A DNA stretch of 64,000 nt from Vombatus ursinus (GCF_900497805.2 NW_020954687.1:6469490-6533489); one strand, 5' to 3'; counted from the stretch's first letter, positions 1 through 13,158 are shown. Notes: generated from the letters alone by a model not told the origin. Numbers and translations are program-made.

Positions 1-189
1 GGCTTTGTTATCAGCTGTATTAGTGCAGTCAGAAGAGGAATGTGAACTTAGGGCTGAAATAATTTGAAGGCTACTATCTTCTAAGCCATTCTCAAGATGG
101 CTCCTCTCGTCAGCATCTTCTAGCTACTGAACTGAAGTTAAATACTGCTTGAGAAGACTAGTACTCTGTTCAAAGATAATGTTCAAGGT

Positions 190-285
190 TCTCCTGGAGA
201 AGAAATGGCAAACCACTCCATTATCTTTGCCAAGAAAACCTCAAATGGGGTCATGAAGAGTTGGGCATGACTGACCAATTCTTTT
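190..285 (+). repeat. Marsupial SINE, 3' tail
   Basis: GAAATGGCAAACCACTCC, CTTTGCCAAGAAAACCTCAA and ATGAAGAGTTGGGCATGACTG match the tail of the complete SINE at 15845-16082. The 5' part is absent or too diverged to see. Confidence 0.7.
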
Positions 286-530
286 CTTTTTCTTTTAACA
301 CAATACTTTATATTTTATTTAGCATCTTTATTCCAAGTACCTTATATGGGATTACCATCACTTCCAATTTCCAAACCAAGATATTGAAGACAGAAAATTT
401 GTAAGCAATTCAGTGACTGTCAAATAATAAATTCGCTAAACCAGGGAAAATTCGAAAGTATTAACAGAGTCTTCAAATTCCTAGAGATTATTCCCTTACT
501 AGGAAATAAAATAAATGAACATTCTCACTT

Positions 531-574
531 CCTCTCTCTCTCTCTTTCTTTCTCGCTTTCTCTCTCTCTCTCTC
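531..574 (+). repeat. (TC)n microsatellite
   Basis: Interrupted CT/TC run with a few TTTC units. Confidence 0.85.
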
Positions 575-999
575 CCACATACATGGCAACAGAGAACATA
601 TCAGATATCACAATTTTGGCTGACACTTTTATTAACCATGGAACTTCGGTCACAAAATAGTCCTAATTAATCAACAAGGCCTCCATGGGAAAAAAGAAAA
701 AGAATATGTAACACATCAAAAGGAATACCTGATGTGGAAATTAATGCAATTAATCCATTTATATAACTAAAGTAGACTATTTCTATACATAACAAATCAG
801 AAAAGTGACAAAATTCCTGAAAATCCTAGCTACCTATTACTAATTGTTATGGATTTATATAGAATTCTGAGGGGTCTCATTGACAATTCTTAATTCTGCC
901 TGATGTAATGATACTCAAGACTCATTTTGCTATTAATACCTATATACAATACCTACTTCATTAAAGTCTATGGCCAGACCATCAGGGAGAGTTATGACT

Positions 1000-1575
1000 T
1001 GAATTCACATATCAATAACATTCATAGATCCAGAAGATTCTGGAGAACATGCCATAGGGCAGCACAGGCCACAGCACAGGAATCCAAAGGGAGGCTTATT
1101 AGTGAATGGATCAACTTCTTGATGATGGTCCTCGGGCATTCGTACACTACATTCATGTCTTGGTCAAAGTAGTGTCATTTCAGTTGTAGGGCTATATGAT
1201 TACAGATGTATCCTTCAAGTGGATGGGGGAAGTTCTGCTCTTTATTCAGGGGGCTCAGGGTCATCTTTTCCACCCAGATGAGCTGTGAAGTGGACTCAGT
1301 GATGCAGGCCAGCACTCTGCACACAGCTAGGTGGCATCCTCGGGCTGGCGGATGGACCCTCTGGTGTTCTGCCTTTGCCACCATACCTTTCTCTGGGACC
1401 TGCCTGCCCGGGCCTGTGGACACATGGCAGGGGAAAAGCTGGCCTTCCTCCCTGTCCCTCTGCTGCTGCAAGAGCCACAAAGTCTGCAGGTCCACCCTCT
1501 GGTGATTGATAGAGGCCAGGAGGTACAAGGTACTTTCCATGGCTGCCCCCGTTTTTCTCTGCCCTGTTCCTCATG
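1000..1575 (-). pseudogene. GC-rich broken ORF block, origin unknown
   Basis: This 0.58-kb patch is much richer in G+C than its surroundings. On the minus strand it holds a 121-codon open frame (1175-1540) beginning MESTLYLLASINHQRVDLQT. Protein-like sequence continues past its end in the same frame (HYFDQDMNVVYECPRTIIKK at about 1117-1176). It looks like a decayed, intronless copy of some gene. I do not recognise the parent, no clear poly(A) tail was found, and a repeat-derived origin remains possible. Overlapping frames on the other strand are taken as shadows. Confidence 0.35.
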
Positions 1576-1990
1576 TAGGTGGGGAATAAGGGGAGAAAGT
1601 AATTAAGGTCATTTTCTACCCTTTTCTACCTCTGAGAAAGTATTGTGCCTCTTTGTGCCTTGGGAGTAGGGAAATCAGAACTTTTGAAGGCAACTGGCAT
1701 CCAGAAGTGTGGAAGGGCATGGACTCAGAAATGAAATTCCATGGCAAATGAGAAAGAAAATTATCATAGCAAGGACAGGGGTAGAATTGGAACTCACAAT
1801 CTGAGACAGGAGAGTTTCTACTATAGGGCAATACCTCAGGAATTTATAGTTCTAAGAAGAAGGTGCACAGAGAAAAGGGGGCGGGGGAAGGCAAGCTAGA
1901 ATGTTTCATACAAATTGTTAAGAAGGGGGAATTCAAACTTAGTCATTTAAAGGGTTTAATTTCCTGACCCAAAGACACTAAAGAAGAAAT

Positions 1991-2070
1991 AAGTATAAAA
2001 GCCACAAATCAAAAAATGAAAGTTTAGAATAAACAGAAAGGGAAGATAATTAGTGAAAAGAATAAGGTAA
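1991..2070 (+). repeat. Left arm of an inverted repeat
   Basis: The 80 bases 1991-2070 equal the reverse complement of 2551-2630 at 77 positions; similarity continues more weakly on both sides. The motif resembles a segment of the L1 near 5512-5545, so both arms probably come from LINE-1 DNA, this arm in the sense orientation. Confidence 0.85.
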
Positions 2071-2539
2071 AAACTTTTTTTTTTGGAAAAAAAAGTAGAA
2101 GAGGGAAGATTTGTAATAAGGTAATTGAAAGGGAGAAAAGAGAGCAAGAATAAGACAACTAAATAAAAGTAAGAAAGAAAATGGAACCAGTAAGCTTCCA
2201 AAATTCTGGAAAGGGAAGGTGTAAAAAATGTGAGGGGAGCTTTTGAGTGTGAGGGGAGGAGAGATTGTGAGAATAGAACTGAGGGGTAGATTAAGTAGAA
2301 ATAATTCTGGAAACAAAATACTGTCTAAAAGAGGAAGAGGAACCCTTCCCCCCCAAAAAAAAAATCCTAATTCAGAACACTTATAACATTCAAGGTCTTG
2401 GTTATGTGTTTAGGGTGAAACTTTCTCTGGAAGTGATAATACTTGCCAGAGAAATGTATTTGTGTTCTTGGATTTGGTAAATGTGGAAAAGAGAATATTG
2501 TAGTATAGTTAAAAGAACATTGAATTAAGAGTTGTTTCC

Positions 2540-3195
2540 AAAATTTTTTTTTACCTTATTCTTTTCACTAATTATCTTCTATTTCTGTTTATTCTAAACT
2601 TTCATTTTTTGATTTGTGGATTTTATACTTTGTTATTTTTCTTTAATTGTGAAATTTCCTTCTTAATTGTTGATACCAAAAAGTTAATTTTCTTCTCCCT
2701 CTTAAAAATTGACTGTCTATTGGGTTATTTTTTTTAAAGAAAGACAATTTTTATCATTTTGATGAGGTTTTTTTCTTTCGATTCTGTTAATTTCTTCTTT
2801 TTTTTTTAAGAATTCCTAGTCTGGTGCTTAGTTGAGATTTTTTGTTGCTTTTTTAGTTGCGTACTCAATTCATGGATCACCTCTTTATCTTTTGTTGATG
2901 AAAGTATTTAGATATAAATTACAGACTGCTTTAATGGTGTCATAAACATTTTATATTACTTCATTGTCATTTTCTTTAATGAAATTTTAGTTGTTTCTCT
3001 GAATTGTTCATTTAAGCACCAATTCTTTATGCTTAATTTATTTATTCTCCAATTTAGTCTCCAATTAATTTGAATCCTTTCTTAAAATGCCTTTCTTTGC
3101 AAATATTTTTATTGTACTGTGGCCAGTTAAGGAAATGTTTAGTATTTCTGCTTTCCTAGTTTATCACCATTGCATATGATACTTACTTGAGGTTT
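2540..3195 (-). mobile_element. LINE-1 fragment, ORF2 linker region
   Basis: Read on the minus strand, this T-rich stretch corresponds to the L1 ORF2 region between endonuclease and reverse transcriptase, by similarity to known antisense L1 sequence and to 4200-4400 of the next element. It abuts RT-like sequence of another L1 near 3195, so it is a separate piece. Confidence 0.6.
2551..2630 (-). repeat. Right arm of an inverted repeat
   Basis: Partner of 1991-2070, separated by a 480-base spacer. It lies at the left border of the minus-strand L1 material. Confidence 0.85.
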
Positions 3196-6100
3196 TAGTT
3201 AGATGCTTTTTATGATATTAAAAAAATGTCCCTCTTTGCCTATACTTTATAGAGTTTTTAGCATAAAAAAGTGTTGTACTTTGTCAAAAGCTTTTTCTAT
3301 GTCTATTGAGATGATCTTGTGTTTTTGAATGTTTTGATTTTAAATAGGTTAGCTATATTGATTGTTTTCCTAATGTTGAACCATCTTTACATTCCTGTTG
3401 TAAAACTCACTTGATCGTAATGAATGATTTCTTGGATAAATTGCTGCAATTTGTGTGATAGCATTTTAAAAAAAATTTTGAACCAGTGATCATTACTGAT
3501 ATTGGCCTATAGTATCTTTCCCTGATTTAGTTATTAGACTATATGTGTCTCATTAGAGGATTCTGTTAGGGTTCTTTCTTTCTCAGTTTTTGAGAATAAC
3601 TTCTGAAATATAGGTACTAACTGTTCTTTAAAAGTTTGATAGATTTCTCCTGTGAATCCATCAGATCCAGGAGTTTTTTCCTTTGGATAGTTCCTTTTCA
3701 GCTAGATGTATTTCCTTTTCTGAGATCAGATTGTTTAAGATCTCTGTCTGGTGTTCTGATAGTTTGGATAGTTAGTATTTTTGAAAGCATTCTATTTCTT
3801 TTGTAGTCAGGGTTTTTTTGGCATAATAAAATAAAAAAAATAGAAATAAAAAATTTAATTGTTTCCCTTTGAAAACAAAGGATGAACAACAATGATTTTG
3901 GCATGTAATTGTGCATGTTATTTTCTGATTATTCTTTTTATTTCTTCTGGTTTTATTGTTATTTCACCTTGCTCATTTGCCAGTTTATTGATTTGGTTTT
4001 CTGTTCTGTTCTTTTTAATAAGTTTAGCTAAGGATTTATCAATTTTACTAGTCATTTCAAAGAACTAGTTTTTATTTTTGCCATTTCTATTTCTTTGTTT
4101 CCAGTTTATCTATTTTTCCTATAATTTTTAATCTTGCCTCTTTTATACTTACTTTTGGTTTGTTTCTGTATTTTCTAATTTTTAAATGCATTTTCAGTTC
4201 ATTTATCTTTTCATTTTCTGTTTTGTTAATGTTGATTGTAGGGATATGATTTTCTCCCTGAAAACTGCTACAGCAACATTCCAGAAATTTTGGTATATTG
4301 TTTCACCATTATCATTTTTTTTTACAAAGTCATTAATTGTTTCTCTGATTTGTTCTTTGACCCACTCATCATTTAAGATTTTATTATTGTCTCCGTTTTT
4401 ATCTGAATCTTTTGTTGTGGTTTCTGAACCAATTTCTATTCTTACTGCATTGAGATCTGTAAAGAATATAGTGACTTTCTGCCTTTTTTACATTTATTTG
4501 CAATATCTCTCTGCCCTAATACATGGTAATTTTTTGTGAAAGTTCCATGTGGCATAGAGATATATGTGTTTTCTTTCGCTATCTCGTTTAGAAAATGTCG
4601 TAAGTTTTTTTTTAAAACTCTAGTTTCTTTATTCAATATTAATTCAATTCCATAGTTTCCCTTTTGTTTATCATTCTGTAAAACTTATTCAAAACTGATA
4701 GAGTGATATTAAAGTCTTCCATTAATATTTGGTTACTGCCTATGTCTACTTGAATCTCAGGTGATGTTTCCTTTATGAATTTGGATGCTAAGGCATTTGG
4801 AGCATATGCATTTATTACCGATATTGCTTTGTTGTCTGTGGTTTCTTTCAGCATAATTCAGTTTCCTTGTTTATCCCTTTTTATTTCTTGAATGTTTGTT
4901 TTTCCTCTGTCCAATAGTATGAAGGCAAATTTTTAGGGGTTTTTTAATTCAGTTGATGCATAGTAAATTTGTTTCCATCTCTTCAGTTTTATTTTGTCTA
5001 GGTCTTTATTTTTTAAGTGTGTTTCTGGTAAGCAACAGTTTATAGGGGTGTTTTTATAATCCTATCTGTTATTCTTTTCACTTTATTGGATTGTTTAATT
5101 CATTCACATTTAGGTTTATATTTTCCTCCATCTGTCTAATTTTTTCCAGATTATGATTCCCCCCCTTCCCCATTCCCCCCACCCCAGCTATAAATTAAGT
5201 ACTATGTACCTTCAGTTCCCTTAATCTTTTTTTTTAAGTTGGATCTGTTCCTACTGGCTCTCTTCCCCTCCCCCTTGATCCCTTCTTATTTTTTACCCCT
5301 TTCTCATCAGGGTTTTGTTATTATTAATTCCTCTCTTCTGCTTTTATCTGGTTATATAATTCTTCCCCTTCTTTTTTTTCTCCCAGTCAGGTAGATTTGT
5401 CCCCTCCTTTTCAGGTAGTCCTATTCATTTGTTTTGTTTTTTTTTTAAATCTTTTCATTTTTCCCCTTTCCAAAAAGGAATTTGTCACTCTCTTTATTAT
5501 CCATATCCTCTTTTTGTTTACTCTAGACTCTCATTCTCTGATTTATGACCCCTATAATCATCTGGTTTCTCCCTTTTCTCTGTATTCATATAATCAAAGC
5601 TTCTAGATTCTACCCTGTAGGCCCTTTCTGCCACTATCTTGTTGGGCTGGCTCTATGGATTCCCTTCTACATTGTGTCTCACTCTCAGAACAAAGCCTAT
5701 TATTGCAGGAGTCAGAAAGGACACTGCTCTTTGGTAAGATACCTTCCCTCCCCCAATGATCTTGTTGATTCTTTCCCCCCTACATTTGCCTAGAATTTTC
5801 CTCCTTGTGTCCATACTGTCCATCTACCCCTTTCCCTAGATAAATATATTTATCAGACACCAAAACCCCCCCATATAAAGTCATCCTATGTAAAAGTCCT
5901 CATATCCCTTAATAGCAGTACACTCATCAGTGGAACTTCATCACACCTCCAAAGTAAGACCTCCTTCCTTTCTTCTCCTTTTCATTTTCTCTGCTCTTCC
6001 TCACCCACTCCCCTATAGGCCCTTCTCTTTATAAGACTATATTTCTCATTCTGAGCCCTTGATTTGACCTCAGCACATTTCTCACTCCTCTCTATCCCTT

Positions 6101-9100
6101 TTACATCCACCCATTTCATGTACCCTCCCATGCTGAGACTCACAAAAGAAGCAGAGTGTTGCCAGCTTCTGCCTAAAATGTCCCGTGTCTACCTGTTGGC
6201 TGCTACCACTATCAGATTTCCACATTCACTGGTGGACCTCTTGTGTACTTTTATAAAGAAATCTCTTGCTGGTCTTTTTGTAGTCACTCTTTTGCTGTTT
6301 CTGTCAACATTTATTCACTCCTCTTGCATTTCTGTTGTTTGGGATGTTCGAGAAGCAAATAGTCTCCAGTTCTGGTTTTCTTTCTAGATATGTTTCAGAC
6401 TCTTCTTTATTATTAAACTTCCATCTTCTGTCCTGTATAATTAAACTCAGATTTGCAAGATAGGTCATTCTGGGCTTCATCATGAGCTACATTGCTCTTC
6501 AGAACACATTCCATTCCCTCTTCCTTTTTCTAGTGGAAATAGATTGGTCTTGCATTATTTTAATGTCCTTTCTTTTTTATTTGAAGGTCTTTCTCCTGAT
6601 TTGCATAACTTGTTTCTGAATTGAATTGTTATCTTTAATCACTATGTGACTTGGAGTTTGCAGTCGAGATTTTTGTTTTGTTTTGTTTTGTTTTTTTGCT
6701 AGGGGAGATCTGTAGATTGTTCAATTGAAATTGTGTTTTCAGTATTCAGACATTCTGGGCAATTCACTTCTATTATTTGTTTCATTATAATATTAAGGGT
6801 TTTGTCCTATCATGTTATACTTTTAGACGTATGATCCTCAGGTTGTTTCTTCTCATCTTGTCTTTGAGATCCCTATGTTTTGTTTTACATTGAGCATATT
6901 TTCTTTTAATATTCTTATTTACTTCTCTTCTAGGTTTTTTTAATTCTTTTTTTAAAATTTATTTTGATTTATCAACAATCACTTCCATATGCTTTTGAGT
7001 TTAAAATTTTTCTCCCTCTTCCTCCCCACCCCCCCCCAAGATGGCACACAATCTGATATAGGCTATACATATACATTCCTATTAAACATATTTTCACATT
7101 AGTAATGTAAGTAAGAATTAGAACCAATAGGAAGAACCACCAGAAAGAGGAAACAAAACTTAACAGAAGAAAAAAAAATAGCAAATAGTAAGCTTTGATT
7201 TGCATTCAAACTCCATAGTTCTTTCTTTGGATGTGGATAGCATTTTTCATCATGAGGCCTTTGGAGATGTCTTAGATGCTTGTACTGCTGGAAAGGGTTA
7301 AGTTTATCAATATTAGTCATCGCACAATGTGGCCGTTATTGTATACAACGTTCTCCTGATTCTGCTCACTTCACTCAGCATCAGACCATATAAGTCTTTC
7401 CCGGTTTTTCTGAAATCAGCCTGTTCATCATTTCTTACAGCACAATAGTATTCCATTACATTCATATACCACAGCTTGTTCGGGCATTCCCCAATTGATG
7501 GGCATCCCCTTAATTTCCAATTCTTTGCCACCACAAAAAGAGCTGCTATAAATATTTTGTACATGTGGGTCCTTTTCCCATTTGTATGATCTCTTTGGGA
7601 TATAGCCCTAGAAGTGCTATTGCTAGGTCAAAGGATATGCACATTTTTATAGCCCTTTGGGCGTAGTTCCAAATTGCTCTCCAGAATGGCTGGATCATTT
7701 CACAATTCCACCAACAATGCATTAGTGTTCCAGTTTTCCCACATCTTCTTCAACATTCATCATTTTCTTGTTTTGTCATCTTGGCCAATCTGATAAGTGT
7801 GATGTGGTACCTCAGAGTTGTTTTGATTTGCATTTCTCTAATCAATAGTGATTTAGAGCATTTTTTTCATATAACTATAGATGGCTTTAATTTCTTCATC
7901 TGAGAACTGCCTGTTCATATCCTTGGACCATTTATCAATTGGGGAATGACTTGTATTTTTATAAATTTGACTTAATTCTTTATGTATTTTAGAAATGAGG
8001 CCCTTATCAGAGAGACTGGTTGTAAAAATTCTTTCCCAATTTTCTACCTTCCTTCTAATCATGGTTGCATTGGTTTTGTTTGTGCAAAAACTTTTCAATT
8101 TAATGTAATCAAAGTTATCCATTTTGCTTTTCATAATGTTCTCTATCTCCTGTTTGGTCATGAATTCTTCTGTTCTCCATCAATCTGATAGGTAAACTGT
8201 TCCTTGCTCTCCCTAGGTTGTTTTTAACTTCTGTGTATTTGTATTCCCAAGCTGTTGTTCTCTCTTTTGTTTCTTTGGTGAGGGTGCCCTTGCAGATTTA
8301 AGTTTTTTTTTCCATTCTGTTCATTATTTTTGTTGTGTAGGACATAAATTCTGCCCTCATAATTCTCATTTCTCTTTTAAACCACCATTTAGGAACAGTG
8401 TGTTGTTGTTCCATGTTCTCCTCAAATTCCACAGAGTCCTGTTTCAAGTGTTGAATCATTTTCCTTCATTTTGTAGGATTTATTCATAAATGCCTGACCT
8501 CATTTACTATATGTGGAGTTTATATTTCCTTCTGTCATTTCTGTTTTTCCTATTGATTTGCCTGTTTATGTTTAAGATCTTTGAGATTTTTTTCTTCCTG
8601 TAATCTTTAGTACTTTCGCCCCACCCATCCTCTCCAGTTTTCCTTATTGCCCACTTTTGACTTCTTCCCCTCTGATTGTGATTTCTTTGGGAGGCTGTAC
8701 CTTAAAATGTCTCACCCTCTTCCCATACTAGGCGATTTACAGATCACCAGCCTGGGTTTCTGCCCCAAGTGACTTTTGGGTGGTCAGAACTGACCTCTTC
8801 TCAGTGCTATGCTCTTCCTTCCTTCTTAGTAGAGTGCTACACAGTTCCCCACACAACATCCTGTCCTGGTGACCTGCTCTACTCCCTCTATTCCTTAGTT
8901 CTCTGGTTTGGCACTGACAGTTCAGAACCTACCTTTCCTGGCACTGGCAGAGGCTGTTTTCCCCAGCGTCAACATTGGTGCTTCCAGGTTTCAGCCCTTA
9001 GCAAGCCTTTGCTCTTGAAATGGTGTGGCCAAGCTGGCTGTTGAGCCTTGAAGAAACTTCCACAACCTGGAGCCAGGGCTCTTTCAGCCTGGAAAGAGAG

Positions 9101-9375
9101 AAGGGTGATCAGGATATAGGAGTGGGTTTTGATGTAAACCTGCGCCAAGTCTTTGGGTCTGCTAGTGCAGCCTCACTGCTGGCAGCCTATGAGGTGGGGG
9201 AGGGGTGCTAAGTGAGTGTCAGTACCTGAATTTTGTTTTGTTTTATCTTCTTTTGGATTCTGGGTGTCCTGAAATAGCTGAAGTTCCTTTATCTTTGGCA
9301 CATAATTTCTTATTTGTAAAAATATTAGAGGTTGTGGGAATCAGAGAAAATGTCTAGTCTGCTATCTTGTTGCTC
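3195..9375 (-). mobile_element. Old LINE-1, minus strand, 3'-truncated and interrupted
   Basis: From right to left the order is 5' region (about 9375-8450, richer in G+C, with a CAAGATAGC-like start on the minus strand), ORF1-like sequence (8450-8216 and again from 6935 leftward), endonuclease (about 5130-4500, with VINAYAPNALASKFIKE at 4639-4854 and ILMEDFN), linker (4400-3960) and the start of reverse transcriptase (3700-3195). The 3' part of ORF2 is missing at the left. A younger L1 tail is inserted at 6935-8215. Open frames are short, so the element is inactive. Confidence 0.7.
6935..8215 (-). mobile_element. 5'-truncated LINE-1 nested in the older L1
   Basis: The minus strand encodes the ORF2 C-terminus: KLKSFCTNKT, SDKGLISKIHKELSQIYKN and KDMNRQFSDEEIK at 7853-8161, then FIAALFVVAKNWKLRGCPS and KLWYMNVMEYYCAVRNDE at 7313-7564. 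A 3' UTR follows, with an A-rich end (T-rich on the + strand, 6935-6965). CTAGGTT occurs at both borders (6931-6937 and 8213-8219) and may be the core of a target duplication. Confidence 0.75.
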
Positions 9376-9649
9376 ATGTGTACTAGAATTAACCAATAGT
9401 GGACTGTTAATAAATGCTTATTGAATTAATTAATTAGTTTGTTTAAATAGGTCAGGTTGAGGCCTTCTCATTTTTATTCTCTTCTTCTAATTTGATGTTG
9501 TGACCAGTACTCTAGTTAATTTGATGGCTTATTACCCATAGTCAATTTATTTGAAAATAAGTCCCACAAATAGCAAATAGTCATTTTTTGTCTTTTAGAA
9601 CATGCTCAGTTCCATTTTGTAGCTCATATAGTATTTACCCTGACTGCTT

Positions 9650-9815
9650 TCTGACAGTGGCATAGTAATAAATAGTGTTGGACTTGGAGTCATTAAAGAT
9701 GTGGGTTTAAATCTTGCGTCTGACATTTATCAGCTATATGACTATGTCCAAGTCATTTAGTCGAATGAGCCTCAGTCTTCCTACCTATTCAAGTGAAAAT
9801 ACTTGAAGTACCTAT
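9650..9815 (+). repeat. MIR/CORE-SINE
   Basis: AGTGTTGGACTTGGAGTC, CAGCTATATGACTATG and CAAGTCATTTAGTC follow the MIR core order in the + orientation. Confidence 0.7.
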
Positions 9816-11126
9816 TTCAGGAGACGAATCTTGTCCTTTCTATTTGTTGTTGACCCATAGTTGTAGTAGCTGACTCATCCCTTAGTATTTATATTGTTTC
9901 TTCAGCCTATTACCTAGATTCATTGTCGACCCTACAAAGGCCGCCATGGCTTCCTCACTAAGTACTTCTTTCTCCTGCCCACAGCATGAGTTGCTCCCCC
10001 GGGCAGATGATCTCACACTCATATTCTAACCCTGTACACTAACTCTTCCTCCCATAATACCTGCCACGACCTGTGATGTGTACCTAAATGCCTTCAAATT
10101 TACGGAAGTCATTATTGAGCTGAAAATCCTATATTTACTGACTCCAGCCACTGTACTGTTCTCAGTGTACCCTCCTTCTCTTTTCCTCATGCATTCTCCC
10201 ATTGCAGAAAAATGGCTCATGTCCCAGGCAAAAAACAATTCAGCAAATTGAATGTGTGTTTGCATACACCACCATATGGATAGAGATTCAGCTCTAAATT
10301 TATCTAAATAAAACATCTTCTTCCCCCAACCTTTAGGGACAAGTAATGGCACCATATTATTAAATGTTTATTGAGTTTTTTTTAGGAGAAAGAACTTCAA
10401 GTGAACTATGTATCTGTTATCACAGAGTATATATTAAAATTAAAATGTTCTGACCCAGAGAAACTTGGTAGAGTGTTATAATAGTTGCCCTCCAATGAAT
10501 AAAGAGTTTTAAATTTTTAAAATCATTCTTTAGCTTTTTTCTCCAGCTCTCAAAAAGATTAATTTCATTAGTTGAGACAGCTGTCTTTGTACCCAAGAAG
10601 GGGTTCTTATTTTAAATAAATATTTTAGATATGACAATTTTTTCCTCCAGGCTAAAAATAAGACTCCAGTTTGTAGACTTGATGGCTGTTACTTCAATGC
10701 CTCTGATCCTTTGCTTCATCTTTCAGCCTGGCACCTTAATACTGGATATGGTATCTTTAATACTATCTTTTTATCCTTGTAAAAAATTCCTTTCAAAAGG
10801 ACTGGGTTTTTTTTTTTAATCAGACTGATATTACTCATTCTTCTTTTAAGCAAAATTACCAAATTTAATTATTTTTTTTACCAATGGAATTCAGTTATTT
10901 TGTGTTATCAGTTTTAGATTAACCAGAACTAACTATATTAAATGGATTGTGTTTTAAATTTCATGACTGAATTAATGGAAAAAAGAACTTTTAAACAAGG
11001 GATAGGAATAAAGATAGGGTCTCCATGTATGATTTCATTGATAGAAATTCATTACTAGGAAACTCTATCAATGCATGGTTGCTTTTTCTATTCAAATTAT
11101 AATATTAGAGTTTGCTAGAGCACTAC
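9816..11126. other. Intron, no recognised feature
   Basis: AT-rich intron. A GC-richer patch near 9930-10020 holds GCCGCCATGG followed by a 27-codon frame. Nothing identifiable was found. Confidence 0.5.
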
Positions 11127-11255
11127 TGAGAGGGTTAAATGACTTGACCAGGGTCACACAGCCAGTATGTATTGTATGCTGGAATTCAAAGTGAAGTCTT
11201 TCTGACTTTACAGCCAGATACCTATGTACTACTTTGTGCTGCTTTTTGGATAGAA
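11127..11255 (-). repeat. MIR/CORE-SINE
   Basis: GGTTAAATGACTTGACCAGG and GTCACACAGCCAGTATGT are the reverse of the CORE-SINE centre; a TGTGCTGC remnant of the head follows. Confidence 0.7.
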
Positions 11256-13094
11256 GAGTTAGAATGCCTGAGAACTGTGAAGAAACATGTAATTTTATCT
11301 TTTAGGAGAAAGGTAAAATGTAAACTAAAAATTTGCATTCCCTTCAAGTTTAACTTGTAGATGTAAGAAAATGTTTTTTACCCTCCAGAAAGTTTTACGC
11401 TAGTTTCACCTTTTATATTCTTTTGCAGTTTAAGGTTCTCTATTTTAAAAGTATAATTTAAATGGCAGTTATCTATTTTCATTTGACAGTATTATCTATT
11501 ACAGACCAGCTAAAACTGAAAATATTTGTTTATTATTAATAGCATTAATTTAGTTCTTTTAAAGTTTGCAAAGTCCTTTACATTCATTATCTCAATTCTC
11601 ACATCAGCTAATTGCTACTCATTTTGCTATATGAAACTTCAAAAATTATTAAATGATCTGAAACAAAAAGCAGTGTCTTTCTTTTCTGGAAGAAGAAACT
11701 ATGTAGCATGTATGTCATAGTAGGATATAAGGAAGCATTTTGTAATACTTGAAAAGGTACATTTTACATACTATCACATAGGTATCCTTTAGGTCATGCT
11801 TATGGACTAATTCAGGATTATTTTAGACGTCAGTTACAACTTTATTGGTGCTTTTTTGGTAATCGTTTTGAAAATGTTATATACTTATTTGAATAAATCA
11901 TATTTCTCTTGATTTTAATAAATGTATGTTCCTATAGCTATGTTACAGTTTTGTTATCATGTAGCATATTCTTTTAGTTATCTACTTCGAGTTCCTAGAG
12001 TTCACTATAGAAAAAAAAGAAAGATTATTCATTCAACAAATAAACTCCTGTTAAAGTCCAGACACACTTCTGGTAACTGAGTGCTATAGAAAATAATAAG
12101 ATACTGCCCTTGTTCTTAAATAATTTAATCTAATAGACTGCTAGATAGGTGTTGATTAATGTCATTACTCTAATCTTAAAACTGGAAACTCTTTGAAAAT
12201 GCACTTGAATCAATCTGCAATGTTTTATTTTATCCCTGTGTTGCTACCATTGTTTTTATTAACCATCATACTTGGCATTACTTACATCTAAATGTCTTAC
12301 TCTAATAATCCACAAGCTGAAAACTGAAATGCAGTGTTCCAATTATCTATGAGTATGTTTTTGCCAAATGATGAGGGTGACCATTAATCAGGTGTCAGGT
12401 TATGTCATGTAGCAAATTCATAACTGTTCCAAAAGAGATAATGTCTTTCAGTTCAAAGACAGTTTTCTACACAGCAGTAGCTTAAGATGCACTTATCTCT
12501 TTTACTGTGAAAAAATCCAGTGATAGTTCATGGTCAGACTAGTATAATAACTCAGTTTGAGAAGGGGAAGAAGTTTAGCCAAGAAAAAATAAACAGGGAG
12601 CAATTATATAACCATTCTTGCCCATTGTTACTACTCCTCAGTTTATTCATTTATGGCATATTTCTAAGAAGTAACTTTGTAATTCATTTTGTAAATTGAC
12701 AGGTGTCAGATTGCCACTGACAATTGTTTGCAAACAGGATGATAATATGTGACAGCCCAAATGATTAATTTCTTTCGACTCCAGTGTACTGTTTTAGCAG
12801 CCTTAGTAACTCATGCTGGAAAATGCATAATCAGTAAATAGCTTCTGAATGCTCTCTCCTTAGTCATCAACTGTTCTATTTACACTAAAATGGATGGATT
12901 ATTTCTAATAAAAGCACTGTAAATTAATGCCCTTTTGAAAATTTCATAAACTTTATCTTTTAAGGCGAATTATGTAATTTTAAATGATTTCTTTTGTCTT
13001 CTTTTGCAGTGTATCATTTTAAATGTATCAATTTACCTTCATTTCCCTTTTCCTTCTAAATAATATTTAACACTTCTTTGTGAGTAAGGTTGGT
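11256..13094. other. Intron, no recognised feature
   Basis: AT-rich intron without repeats that I recognise and without exons matching DENND1B. No splice-framed conserved peptide was seen. Confidence 0.5.
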
Positions 13095-13158
13095 TTCGCT
13101 TTATTTGTATTCCCATGCCTGACTCATAGTAGGTGCTTAGTTTATGTGTGTTGATTGC
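13095..13158 (+). mobile_element. L2 3' end
   Basis: TTTATTTGTATTCCCATGCC then CATAGTAGGTGCTTAGTTTA and TTGATTG match the 3' terminus of L2. Confidence 0.65.

Noticed and set aside
1206-1606. Forward-strand frames in the GC-rich block
   Set aside because: They are shadows opposite the more protein-like minus-strand reading.
9930-10020. GCCGCCATGG followed by a 27-codon frame (MASSLSTSFSCPQHELLPRA...)
   Set aside because: A perfect Kozak match alone in an intron, with a tiny frame and no relatives, is most likely chance. The surrounding block (about 9840-10345) was also considered as a possible solo LTR, but no clear ends or target duplication were seen.
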